Below, in pieces: positions 30,863 to 42,136 of a DNA stretch of 46,445 nt. Positions within the stretch are counted from its first letter, which is position 1. Each line of letters starts with the position of its first letter. Both the position numbers and the translations under genes were made by a program. The DNA lies in the NCBI GenBank assembly GCA_001931905.2, contig MSJI02000665.1:1-46445 (forward strand). The letters run 5' to 3'. This stretch comes from Cladosporium sp. IMV 00045 (Eukaryota; Ascomycota; Dothideomycetes; Cladosporiales; Cladosporiaceae). The notes under the pieces are model-generated. The model was not told the DNA's origin, did no database searches, and saw nothing but the letters and a program-made list of their open reading frames with translations.

Positions 30863-33216
30863 CTAGGGCGAAGCAGACCATTCCTCCACCACCGCCTCTA
30901 GATCCCACGTCTCATAGAACTCCTCAGCGCTTTTTTCTTCAAGCCCAGTCTCTAGCTCTTGCAACTCAGCATCTTCCATACACGTCAGCCATCTCTCGAA
31001 AGTTTGCTCGAGGGGCTCTGGTTCGTCATCATGCTCTTGTCAGTTCCCTGGCATCTCAATGTTTATCGAAAGGTCAGGTTTGATATCTTTCCAGACAGCA
31101 AGAATCCTCGTCGCGAGGTTCTGTACGATTGACGTTGCCTCAATGTTGCGCCAGAAGCATGCAAGATCTGGTTTTCCTGGTGGCGATGTCAGAAGGCCCC
31201 AATCGCGAGGATCGGGACCGTACGAGACCCCGTACACGCAGGTTCCCATCTTGGTAGACTTCCTCAACCAACGTTCTAATATCGAGACTTCCTCCTCGGC
31301 GCAATGATCCAGGTCAACACCAGCAGCTTGAAGAGCCTGCACCCAGAAGCGCATCATTTCTAATGTGACGCCGGGATCAGGAAAAGCGCAAACCATCAAG
31401 AGAAAGGGAGTACAATCCTCGTTGCCCGGGCAAAATTCTGTTTGCCGCCAGGAGTGTGTATTGAGCAAATACTGCCACTCTTTGGAGATATCTCCCATTC
31501 TCGGATGTATATCAATCCCAAGCCCGTGGAGCTGTATGAGTGAGGTGAACCAAGTATGTCTGTAGGATTCATCGCTCCACTGTCCCGGCCAATAGCACTG
31601 CTTTGCAAGATCTACCGCAAGGGCAAAGATTAACCAAGAGCATGAAGAGCTGGTTGAACGTATTTCGTCAACACAATCTACATCATTGAGAAATATAAGG
31701 ATTGTGGACAAGGGCTGTTTGACGGACGGTCTGAAGATCGCAAGGAAGAGTGACGCCTCGAAGCGAGCCAAATGAGATCCTCCACTGTCATTCACTGAAT
31801 GACTGAGATCCCGGGCAACTCTGTTGATTGGCAGACTCAAGGGAAGGTCAGCCAACCATTCAATTCCCGAGTCGTCGCGTGGTCCCATCAAGCGTAACAA
31901 TTTTCGAAAACCAGAGTCATCGTTGGACCAGTCCAATGTGGCGACAGCAATTGCAAGACCATAGTCGTCTTGTTGGAATTGGCTCAAAATCCCTACAGCG
32001 ATGAGGAATTCGCAAACCTCGAACTGTTGGTTTTCAATAGCTTTTGTTAGAGCCGAGGTAGGGAGGAACCCGATAGAGCTGAAATACCGATCAGATAAAA
32101 ATGCTTGCTTTGTTGAAAGAACCCTTTTGATGGCATCCAAGTCGCCCTGCGCACACGCCTTGAAGAATGCACAATTTTTATCGACTGTACGATAAACCGT
32201 TGGACAGAACAGCCAGCCATTCTTTGCGCGCTTGACCATCAGATTGTACTGGTCTTGAATAAACCATCTGGGCAAGCGAATGTTGCAGATGCTTCTCGTT
32301 GTGGTGTTGCCCTTGGACGCTGTCTCTTCGATCGGTCCTTCACGCTCGGATGAGAATTCGACAGAGAAGCCGAATAGAACAGACTGAAAGGCGACAGCCA
32401 TCTTTGTCGATTTGCGATATACTTTCTGGGCGCTGCGTTGATCAATGAGATCCAGGCGATGGGAAATCGAGGTTTCAAGTTGCGAATTAGAAGCAAGGAT
32501 ATCGCGTTGTGTGTCTGCGACGGTTGCGATCATGGTAGTCGCCGAATTGCTTTGGGGCTGTGATGTGATATGGTCTTTGAGACTGCGAATGGATTCGCAG
32601 ATCTTGGCGCTACAACCATGCCATGGCAGCTGATGCTCGTAATATAGAGGATATTCATGCCAGCGAACCTGCTTGCATCATGACTTTCTCGGATGCTCTG
32701 GAATTCGTCCACTGATATTGATGTAGCGTCTGCAATTCGCTGGGAAACACGGGCCGCTTGTTCGAGAAGCTGTGACTGGCCATGTGAGATCTGAGCATGT
32801 CCTTCAATTATGGTTTCGTAGCGGTGGGAGGAGACGGCCCTGTAAGAAAAGGGTTAGAACCACTTTCGTCTAGGTCGTGTGCAGGATAGAAGTGGGAAAC
32901 GAACTTACATTTCGATGCCTTGCCGAGAAATGATCAGATCTGTCTTGCAGCGTTCTACATCTGAGAGCATTTCTGAAATCTGCAAAGACTGCCTTAGCAA
33001 TCGCTTTGTCGACATCGTCAGAAGATAGCAGCTGTATTTGACCGCCGGTTTTTTCAAGCAGGGTTCGGAGAATGTCCATGCTCGAGCATAACCTTGACAG
33101 GTCTCTGGGTGCTTTCTTCATCGTCGCATGCATGTCTCCGAGCTTCAAAACATCGTCTGCCAGCTGAGGCTAGCGAAGCCAACTGCCGCAGCGGCGATGC
33201 TGAGGGGGTCGGCCAT
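30863..33216 (-). pseudogene. Ankyrin-type gene with STAND-like N-terminus, frame-damaged
   Basis: The minus-strand start at 33216 reads MADPLSIAAAAVGFAS, the N-terminal signature of fungal STAND/ankyrin proteins. One base appears missing near 33166-33167, because the expected QLADDVLKLGDMHATMKK continues in another frame. A compensating shift lies near 32976-32985, after which EMLSDVERCKTDLIISRQGI resumes the first frame. Introns at 32840-32908 (69 nt) and probably 32669-32712 (44 nt, GTGGAC...GCAG) lead to YPLYYEHQLPWHGC and a long exon ending at TGA 31040-31042. That exon has ankyrin-like helices (CAFFKACAQGDLDAIKRVL, TSALTKAIENQQFEVCEFLI). After the TGA the same frame stays open for about 58 acidic codons (HDDEPEPLEQTFERW...) to TAG at 30863. 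Two shifts plus a late stop suggest a pseudogene, though base-calling errors could mimic the paired shifts. Relatives take part in self/non-self recognition; nothing here proves that role. Confidence 0.6.
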
Positions 33217-34156
33217 GCTGCCTGTTTGATGTCGTGATGGTTAGATCAGAAGACCAGACGAAGGTCTGTCAAGGTTCGAGATGCGCTGAGCGGCGATGAG
33301 GGTACGAGATGTCATATAGGTTACCAAGGCAGTGGAAAGAAAACAGGACGTGAAGACGGTAGCAGGACCTCAACGGTGCAGATATGAGCTCGCTGCTTGC
33401 TGACAAGGCGCAGCCGACAGAGCGAGGTACCTGCTACGCCACGTCGCACGCTGAACGGCCTATGCATGATCACGTCGTGCTCAATTCAGGCATGCAGGTG
33501 GCGGCGCAGCAAGGCTACTTGTATACTTCCCTTCCGTGGGATCATTGCGGAAGGAGATAACGTGGAGAGAGACATGTCCATCAAGCTCGATTGGGCCCGG
33601 GAGAAACATGAAACGAGATCTCTTGGGGCTCTCAGGCTTTGCAGCGAGCGGCAAATTTTGCAATAAGATGCCAGTGTCAATGTGTAGATGTTGATGAGAT
33701 CGTGGAGGTCTGGATGGAAGATCACCAGAAAGGTGGGGCAAGATCGGGCTAGACAAACAATGGCACGAGGGGACATTCCTGGCAGGATCTTGGATCATCA
33801 GCAGCCTTCATACATGCTTGTAAAATTGAAGTAGAAATATAGTTGTAAGGTTATTGAATATAGTTTAGAGATGCATAAAGATCCGCGATTCCCAAAACGG
33901 GCACGGCGAGAACACGCGTAGTGTGTACAGCTCCACCGTTCGGCCAGATGTCCTTCTCCAATCAACATCAGCACTCCGAACGCTTCGCCCTTTGGCGCAA
34001 CAGCAAATGAACAATTTCCAGCAGAACGTCAACAGTCCCGCCGGCGGTTGCTGGTAGCACCATCGCCTTTCGAAAAAGACGCATCGTGATCGGGGCACTG
34101 CGACATATTTCCCCTCGCAGCCAGCTTCGGGACCACAACCTACCACACAGCCCACC
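33217..34156. other. Intergenic; boundary between accessory part and housekeeping block, SEC24 promoter
   Basis: No supported gene. It is divergent spacing between the minus-strand ankyrin-type gene and SEC24. Near 33960-34060 a Gln-rich stretch (after ATGAACAATTTCCAG) followed by GTAGCA and, at 34118-34120, CAG could be a non-coding or short first exon of SEC24. The frames do not join to a start codon convincingly. Confidence 0.4.
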
Positions 34157-37100
34157 ATGCAACAACCATACGGCCAGCCAGCGTACGGTCAACAGCAAAT
34201 GTACGGACAACAGGGTTATGCGCAACAGCAAGGACCGGGACAGGAACAATATGGACAGGAAGCGCTGAATCAGCAGTTTGGGCAGATGGGGTTGGCGGGG
34301 ACGGCACCACAACCGCATCCTGGACGGAAAAAGAAGGATAGACATGCCTACCACCAAATCGAACAGCCGCAAGCGAGCACGCAGTCGCTCAATGCCGGCA
34401 CTGGCGGTGCGGTGAATGGACAGGGAGGTCAGCAGTGGCAGCAGACGGCGCAGCCATGGCAGTCGCAAACTCTTGGACCGGTTCCCAGCGCCTCTCCAGT
34501 GCCCGGTGGGACTCCGATTAGCATGGATCCCGCGCAAGGAGGACAGCAGAAGGGACCCATGGGCCCAGGAGGTGCTCAAAACAGAGTCAACCCGGATCAG
34601 GTACCCAGCGTACCCCTAAGTCGCGATCTACCGGCCGAGCATTACAAAACACACGTTTACCCTACGATGGAGCAACATGTTCCTCCACCTGCAACGACAC
34701 CCTTTGTGGCATATGATCAGGGAAGCGCTTCGCCAAAGTATGGACGTCTCACGTTGAATTGCATACCTAGTAGCTCTGAGCAGCTCACCCACACTGGTCT
34801 TCCACTCGGCTTGGTACTACAACCTCTCGCAAAACTCGGGGACGGAGAACAGCCTGTCCCTGTTTTGGACTTTGGCGATGTTGGACCGCCCAGATGTAGG
34901 AGATGTCGAGCATACATCAACCCGTTCATGGTGTTCTCGAACGGGGGGAACAGGATGACTTGCAATCTTTGTGGCCACCCTAATGAGGTATCACCTGAAT
35001 ACTTCGCACCTACCGATCCGTCTGGAATTCGAGTGGATCGAGCGTCGAGACCGGAGCTTATGACTGGAACGTGCGAGTTCCTTGTGCCTAAGGAATATTG
35101 GTCCACCGAGCCTGTGCCAATGCGATACCTTTTTGTGATTGACACCACAGCTGAAGCGTGCACACGCGGATTCCTGCAAGCTACCTGCGATGGAATCTTG
35201 GCAGCGCTCTATGGCGAAGATTTTGATGAAGAAGCAAACAACGAGGCTGAAGACGAGAACGCAGCACCCAAACCAAGCAAACTACCTGCAGGGTCAAAGG
35301 TCGGTTTTATGACTTTCGACCGCTCAATCCACTTCTACAACGTGTCCTCGGGTCTCTCAGCAGCTCAGCAACTTGTGGTATCAGACCTCGAAGACCCATT
35401 CGCCGCCATCTCGCCCGAAGCTCTCTTCGTTGATGCCGCTGAAAGCAAAGCCAACATCTCGTCTCTTCTTCGCAACATTCCACACATGTTCATGAATATC
35501 AAGCATGCCGAGCCGACTCTAGTACCAGTACTGCAGGCTGCGCTTTCGACTCTACAATCGACCGGCGGCAAGATCATCTGCTCTTTGGCTAGCCTCCCAT
35601 CGTATGGACCTGCCAAACTTCCCATGCGAGAAAAGGGTCAAGTTGCTTCGGAAGATAGCGAGCAAGCCAAAGAGCTGCTGAAGGCGGAGAACGTTTCGTA
35701 CCGCAAGCTCCAAGGCGATCTGGTGAAGGGAGGAGTAGGCCTGGACTTCTTCCTTGCTGCACCCGCAGGTGGCTACTTGGATATTACGACAGTCGGATCT
35801 CTGGCAGAGAAGACCGGCGGCGACACATTTTACTACCCTAATTGGGCATACCCTCGAGACACTTTGAGGCTCCAGAAGGAGCTCGAGCATACCGTGCAGC
35901 GTGGCCAAGGATACGGTTCATTGATGAAAGTGCGGTGTTCGAACGGACTGCAGGTCGCGCATTACAGCGGCAATTTCACTCAGCATACTTTTGGCGCAGA
36001 TTTGGAGCTCGCGAGTGTTACTGAGGACACAGGCATGGCCGTGACCTTCGGCTACGATGGCAAGGTGAGTCTCTGCCGCCCTTATGGTCGTTCTTTTGAC
36101 CAATACTGACTGATTCCAGCTCGACACCAAGTTGGATGCACACTTCCAATCCGCCCTTCTCTACACGACCTCCACAGGTCAGCGCCGTGTAAGATGCTCA
36201 AACATCGTAGCACAAGTAACCGAGACCGCGCGAGAATCGATGCGATTCGTCGATCAAGACGCCGTGATCGGCATCATGGCCAAAGAATCCGCAGCCAAAG
36301 TCGGCGAGCGTCACCTGAAAGACATCCGTGCCGCACTGCAAGACAAGACCATCGACATCCTCGCCGGCTACCGCAAGCACTTCTCCGGCAGCCATCCCAG
36401 CGGCCAACTCGTCTTGCCTGAAAACTTGAAGGAGTTCGCCATGTACATGCTCGGCCTTACAAAGTCACGGGCACTCAAGGGTGGCCGTGAGCCCAGCGAT
36501 CGTAGAATTCATGAGGCGAGGCTGGTCAAGGGTATGGGTCCTGCGGAGCTGAGTCTGTACCTTTACCCCCGCGTGTTGTCTCTTCACAACCTCGAACCGG
36601 CAGAGGGCTTCGCGGACGAGACCGGCCATCTCAAGATGCCACACGCCCTTCGTGCTACTTTCAGCGCGATCGAGGAAGGCGGCGCATATCTCGTCGACAA
36701 CGGACAAATTCTGCTACTGTGGCTACACAACCAAGTCTCGCCGAACTTGCTCGAAGACCTCTTCGGTCCCGGTTTCAACAGTTTGCAAGCCCTTGATCCG
36801 AACATGGCTGCTCTGCCCGTTCTTGACACGCTGCTGAATGCACAAGTGAGGAATATCCTTCTTCATCTCGAATCGCAGCGAGGAAGCAAGGGTCTTGCGA
36901 TCCAGCTTGCCAGACAAGGTCTCGACGGCGCTGAGTTCGAGTTTGCAAGACTGCTGTACGAGGACCGTAATGGCGAGGCAAGCAGCTACGTTGACTGGCT
37001 TGTTTTGCTGCACCGGGCTGTTGGTATGGAGGTAAGTTGAAGCTGCTAATCATTTGGATATAATCAAACATCAGCTAACCATCATCACAGCTGAGCGGAC

Positions 37101-37183
37101 AACGTAGCAAGATGTCCGGTGAAGACGTCAGTCAATCGATCTCAAACACCATCACGAGCATCACTGGCGGTCTTGGCCTTTAG
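34157..37183 (+). CDS. SEC24: COPII coat cargo adaptor Sec24
   Basis: Exons 34157-36064, 36120-37031 and 37091-37183 (introns 55 and 59 nt) encode about 970 residues, normal for fungal Sec24. The first 100 residues are Gln/Gly/Tyr-rich and disordered. Then comes the zinc finger CRRCRAYINPF...CNLCGHPNEV (about 246-275). The trunk domain begins around RYLFVIDTTAEAC, then the beta-barrel, the helical domain (LDTKLDAHFQSALLYT region onward) and the gelsolin-like domain with YLVDNGQILLLWLHNQVSPN; the last short exon ends SITGGLGL. Sec24 pairs with Sec23 on ER exit sites, binds cargo sorting signals and packs cargo into COPII vesicles. The start at 34157 opens a clean Gln-rich N-terminus, although a small upstream exon cannot be excluded. 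Confidence 0.95.
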
Positions 37184-37730
37184 GGAGCAGTATATGTAAT
37201 GCGCGAAAGGAAAAGGGCAGTGATTTGAGCGGTGCTTTCAGCGGGGCGTTCCAAAGGCTTCAAGTTCTTAGCATAACGATGCGCGTGTTCACAATGCGCA
37301 AACAGAATATTGTGCACTTGAAATGTCAGCATTGTATATTCGATGGTCTTGTCATCTTGTTCACGGGCTCGATATCTGAATGCAGGATACACTTCAGCGG
37401 GGCGCGTGTAGGTGCGTCGGAAGTCTTGCCGAAGCTAGCCGATGGATCCAATCTGATAAAGCGATAAGAGAGCCTCCTCCACTTCAAGCGCACGCAATGC
37501 TCGACCGCTGTGACGACCGGACCATAGTGGGCTACCTTTGTGGTTTCTGTCTCTTGGTGCTCTCTTTTTGTTCTCCTCTTTCTCAGTTCCATTCTCTCTG
37601 TGCTCACCTACAGTTAACTTCCTGGTGGTCTTGCTGTCCTTCACTGCATTGGCGGGCTTTTCACCAGTACGGTTTGCAGGGTTGTAGTCCTCTGGAGCAC
37701 CGCAACTCATAGACACTACTACTGCCCATC
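37184..37730. other. Intergenic between SEC24 and ATM1
   Basis: Head-to-tail spacing containing the SEC24 3' UTR and the ATM1 promoter. A CT-rich stretch (about 37560-37610) precedes the ATM1 start. No gene or structured RNA was recognised. Confidence 0.5.
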
Positions 37731-39955
37731 ATGTTGACCAGCCGGCTGCTCCTGCGGCCTGGCTTGGTTCCATGCTCCCGCCAGACAACCAGCACGCTGC
37801 GCAGCCGCCCATCGCCGTCATCAATACTGCTCGACTCCTCGCGGCGCGTTTTCGCGTCGACTCCTCGACACAGGAAAGATGACGCCGAGGCGAGGACTGT
37901 GCAGCTGGAAGTCGAGAAGCGCATCGTGGGAGATAAGACTGTGGCAGCAGATGGCAAGAAACCCGCAGCGCATCCGGCATCGCCCACGGCCAAGGGAGGA
38001 CCCCTCCTCGCCGAGCAAACGGTGTCGAACAAAGAGCAGAGGAAAGCGGACTGGGCGATCATCAAGGACATGGCGCAGTATCTGTGGCCGAAGAACGATT
38101 TCAGCACGCGCTTCCGCGTCGGTTTGAGCGTGGGATTGCTCGTGGGCGCAAAGGTTGGCCTCTCCGATGATTTTTGTTGTAGGTGGTTTGGAGAGCTCTT
38201 GTTGATAGCTTCTTGTGCATGTAGGTCCTCAATGTCCAGATCCCGTTTTACTTCAAGACGATCGTCGACTCCATGAATATCGATGTTGGCGCCGTGGGCG
38301 GCTCGGCTATGACGGTTGCTGGCGCGGCGATTTTTGCGTATGGTGCTACGAGGATTGGCGCGACGGTCTTTCAGGAATTGCGCAATGCTGTCTTTGCCAG
38401 TGTTGCGCAGAAGGCTATTCGTAGGGTTGCTGCGAATGTCTTTGAGCATCTGCTCAAGCTGGACCTCAATTTCCATCTGTCCCGACAGACTGGTGGTTTG
38501 ACGCGTGCCATTGACAGAGGTTCTAAGGGTATTAACTTTCTGCTGACGAGCATGGTCTTTCACATCATCCCGACTGCGCTGGAGATCAGTCTCGTTTGTG
38601 GTATCTTGACCTATCAGTTTGGCTTTAAATTCGCTCTGGCTACTGTGGGCACTATGCTCGCCTACTCTGCGTTCACGATCATGACTACCGCCTGGAGGAC
38701 CAAGTTCAGAAAGCAAGCCAATGCTGCTGACAACAAGGGAGCGACCGTTGCCGTCGACAGCTTGATCAACTATGAGGCTGTCAAATACTTCAACAACGAG
38801 AAGTTCGAGGTTGGCCGTTACGACGCTGCGTTGCACAAATACCAGGACGCCAGCATCAAGGTTGCCACCTCTCTGGCATACCTCAACAGTGGTCAGAACC
38901 TCATCTTCTCGACTGCCTTGACTGGAATGATGTACATGGCTGCTCAAGGCGTTGCATCTGGAGGTCTCTCTGTTGGCGACCTGGTCCTGGTCAACCAACT
39001 TGTCTTTCAACTGAGTGTGCCCTTGAACTTCCTGGGCTCTGTTTACCGTGAACTTAGACAGAGTTTGCTGGATATGGAGACCCTGTTCAACCTACAGAAG
39101 GTGAACGTCGCCATCAAGGAGCCCAAGGACGCAAAGCCCCTACTTCTCAACAAGGGTGGCGAGATCCGCTTCGAGAACGTCACATTCGGCTATCGTGAGG
39201 ATCGTCCCATCCTCCGCAACATGAACCTGACCATCCCGGCCGGCAAGAAGGTAGCAATCGTCGGACCCTCCGGCTGCGGCAAATCGACCATCCTCCGCCT
39301 CCTTTTCCGCTTCTACGACGTGCAAGGCGGCCGCATCACCATCGACGGCCAAGACATCCGGGAAGTAAGCATCGAAAGCCTGCGCAAGAGCATCGGCGTG
39401 GTCCCGCAAGACACCTCCCTCTTCAACGACACGATCGAGCACAACATCCGGTACGGCAAAATCGACGCCTCGGACGACGCGGTCCGCGCAGCAGCCAAAC
39501 GCGCCAACGTCCACGACATCATCGAAACCTTCCCGGACGGCTACAAAACCACCGTCGGCGAGCGCGGCATGATGATCTCCGGCGGCGAGAAGCAACGGCT
39601 CGCCATCTCGCGCCTCGTCCTCAAAGACCCTCCCCTCCTCTTCTTCGACGAAGCGACCAGCGCGCTCGACACGCACACGGAGCAAACGCTGCTGCACAAC
39701 ATCAACTCCGTCATCAAGGAGAAGGGGCGCACGAGCGTTTTCGTCGCGCACCGCCTGCGCACCATCTACGATAGCGATTTGATTATTGTTTTGAAAGATG
39801 GCAGTGTGGCTGAGCAGGGCAGTCATGAGACGCTGGTGGATAGCGATGGGATTTACTCGGAGCTTTGGAGCGCGCAGGAGATGCTTTTCACGGAGGAGGA
39901 GATTGCGCAGCAGGAGAGGGAGAAGGAGGAGAAGGAGGCGGAGTTGAAGAAGTGA
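37731..39955 (+). CDS. ATM1: Mitochondrial ABC transporter Atm1
   Basis: Exons 37731-38153 and 38225-39955 (71-nt intron) give 717 residues. The N-terminus ([20 protein letters not shown], Arg/Ser-rich, no acids) is a mitochondrial presequence. The membrane domain starts near residue 110 ([10 protein letters not shown], then [18 protein letters not shown]) and contains [18 protein letters not shown] and ALTGMMYM. The nucleotide-binding domain has Walker [11 protein letters not shown], signature ISGGEKQR, Walker [13 protein letters not shown] and H-loop VFVAHRL, all intact. The tail is Glu/Lys-rich. Atm1 is a half-transporter that forms a homodimer in the inner mitochondrial membrane. It exports a sulfur- and glutathione-containing intermediate needed for cytosolic and nuclear Fe-S protein assembly. 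Codons in the 3' half are strongly GC-biased, as expected for a well expressed gene. Confidence 0.96.
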
Positions 39956-40510
39956 GCGCGCGCTAGGCGCGATGTTTATGTATGACGTTTCGTTTTTGTA
40001 TGGAGACCTTTGTAAGTTCCGAAGTCGTTTGCCAAAGCTTGCACAACATGTGCCGTCAAGTGCCCAATTGTCTGACCCGATCAACCGCTGGGCACCGATC
40101 GTGCGCGATCGCAATTGCATGCAAAGGTAATAGTCCACGCAATTCAAAGCAGATCATCGCTTTTCCTCACCGAGCTACCCAGCGTCTCTTGGCTCGTCCG
40201 CGGCGTATTAAACCCGCTCGTCTGAAATTCGCTGGAAGGGCGAGCGTGGTCGTCGCAGAACCTCATGATCGGCTCGTGGGCTTCGATGCCGTCTTTATCG
40301 TGAGTAGGTATCTCGATCCTTTCCGCACGCAAACAGCCGCCTGCGCTGTTGCAACAGCAGCCGGGGGCTAATGGTCGATACCAGGCTGCTGTGAATGCTC
40401 GATACCAGTCTGTTGTGAAGAATGTCTGCAGGGCAAGATGCAGGTGGATGACGCTAGTGACGTTGATTAGATTGGATGGATTTGGTTTGGGTTGGTGCCG
40501 GTCGGGGGAC
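39956..40510. other. Convergent intergenic region between ATM1 and the small membrane protein gene
   Basis: Two genes end toward each other here. Two imperfect copies of a CGATACCAGNCTGYTGTGAA-like unit lie at about 40376-40420. If the alternative splice described for the membrane protein gene is used, its last exon would lie within 40371-40427. Confidence 0.45.
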
Positions 40511-40941
40511 TTACAGATTGATCATTAGAGGCATGGTTCCGTAGGCGCCCAGCATGGTGTAGTCGGCACCCCTCCAGTCTTCGAGGTGGCGTCCGCCCAT
40601 GAATATCCAACTGGAGAAAGCTTGTTAGCAACCTTGGTAGCATGAAATGAAGGACATTTCACAAACCTAGGTAACAGAACCGAAAACAGGAATGTTGCCA
40701 GGAAAAGATTGATGCAAACGGTCGCCTTGGGGAACCGCGGTCTGGCACCGATGGTTGCGAGTTGAAATGCTGCCGAGAAGAACATCGGCGCGATGCCGAG
40801 TGCTGGCAGTACTTTGGCTGTGAGGATACCGCATGGCAGGAGCAGACTCAAAGCTGGGACGAAACCACAGATTGCCATCACACGTAGTTGGCGATACGGA
40901 TCGCCCACTTGGAGTGGCGGTGATGAATGGTCAACGGCCAT
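40511..40941 (-). CDS. Small membrane protein, uncharacterised
   Basis: Minus-strand exons 40941-40667 and 40610-40511, with a 56-nt intron (GTTTGT donor, TGCTAAC branch site, CTCCAG acceptor), give about 124 residues starting MAVDHSSPPLQVGDPYRQLR. Three hydrophobic segments follow (AICGFVPALSLLLPCGILTA, a second around MFFSAAFQLATIG, a third INLFLATFLFSVLLP). The end is WIFMGGRHLEDWRGADYTML, then GAYGTMPLMINL. An upstream in-frame ATG at 41046 would add 35 Arg-rich residues, which could be a mitochondrial targeting extension. No family is recognised, but the splice signals and clean reading frame support a real gene. The stop codon overlaps a GTAAGT donor sequence (see findings). Confidence 0.7.
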
Positions 40942-41046
40942 TGGAAAGGTTCGGATCGATGCACGAAAGATGTTGACACGGCGAAACCGCGTATTCAGTA
41001 GTTGCACAAGAGATCGAGTGTTTGATCGCAGTATCGTGGACAACAA

Positions 41047-42136
41047 ACTCTGGGGAACAAGAAGATTGAGATGAAAGCCAATCGTGCCGGTTGTTATGGG
41101 AGGTTTGGCGCGGTTAGGCTACAGAATTCCAAAGTCGACTAGCGTCGGAAATGGTGCATCTCGCGTAAATCCTTCAATACGAGCTGTACTATAGTCTGGG
41201 TTGAGAAAATATTGAAGACCAGAACGACCGTTGAAAGAGGTCGTTGGAAAAATCGAGGCGACTTAGTGATGGCATCTGTCCGTTTGGGGCACGCTGAACA
41301 GTCATCCAGAGGTGGTTGTAACATGCGGGGCAAGAGCTCTCAAGGGCGACATTGCAAAACCCAGCAGCCTGTCATGAGGTATGAAATGAACGTGCAGTAA
41401 TGTCGCCGTATCCATTAGCGGTAGGCACCAGAATTGAATGCCCAATCATACGGCAACAATTCTCCCTTGGCTTGCGCTCCATGGAGAGTACGGTTTCAGG
41501 TTCGAGGGCATTGTCTGGTCGGAAGGCGTCAATGAGGATATGGGGAAAACTGTGACTACAGTTATTGCGACCTTGACGTAACGAAAAGGTCCTGCACCGT
41601 CGTCTTTGAGAACGGTCCTGAGGTCTCTCTCAAGTACGACGAGGAGCTGGACCTGCAGTTCGAATTGAGGGCCCGTCACTATATTTCAATGATACCGACC
41701 ACTTCGGGCGAGAGGAGGACGAGTAGAAATAGGAAGAGGAGAAGAAGTAGAGGAAGATGCCTCGTGAGCGTGCTGCATGCCGAATTGCTCGCGATATTCT
41801 CATTTCGTCCCAAATGGTCATTCGCCTAGTTGCAACCGCAGAGGACTGAGCTCTCAAAAAGCTAGCGCGATCGCGATGAAGTCCTTTTGTAGAAACTGGT
41901 ACTCTTGATGATCAGTAAGGTACATACCTTATATGTGCTTGTATTGAAGTGAAGTTCCGGCTTTGTAAGAGGACGAGTCGTTGACGTTCAGGCCAGGCGT
42001 GATCAGCCAATCGGAGAGCAGCTGACGCTGACCAGAGCAACCTCCAACGGATAGCGGCGACTTCGAGAGTTTCAATGCCCAAGCACAGCGACTCTGCACT
42101 GCTCCCACGCCGTCACCACCCACACACACCACCACA
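41047..42136. other. Divergent intergenic region, promoters of the membrane protein and complex I genes
   Basis: No supported gene. Open frames are short on both strands. It should hold both promoters; no specific regulatory motif was recognised. Confidence 0.45.

Noticed and set aside
33960..34156. Upstream coding exon of SEC24 starting at ATGAACAATTTCCAG
   Set aside because: Joining its possible donor (GTAGCA) to the CAG at 34118-34120 does not keep the frame of the Sec24 N-terminus, so the start at 34157 was kept.
37661..39010. 449-codon minus-strand open frame opposite ATM1
   Set aside because: It runs antisense through the ATM1 presequence and membrane domain and has no recognisable protein features.
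39140..40147. 335-codon minus-strand open frame over the ATM1 3' half
   Set aside because: It is a shadow of the strongly GC-biased ATM1 coding strand; low-complexity Leu/Val/Asp composition and no domain.
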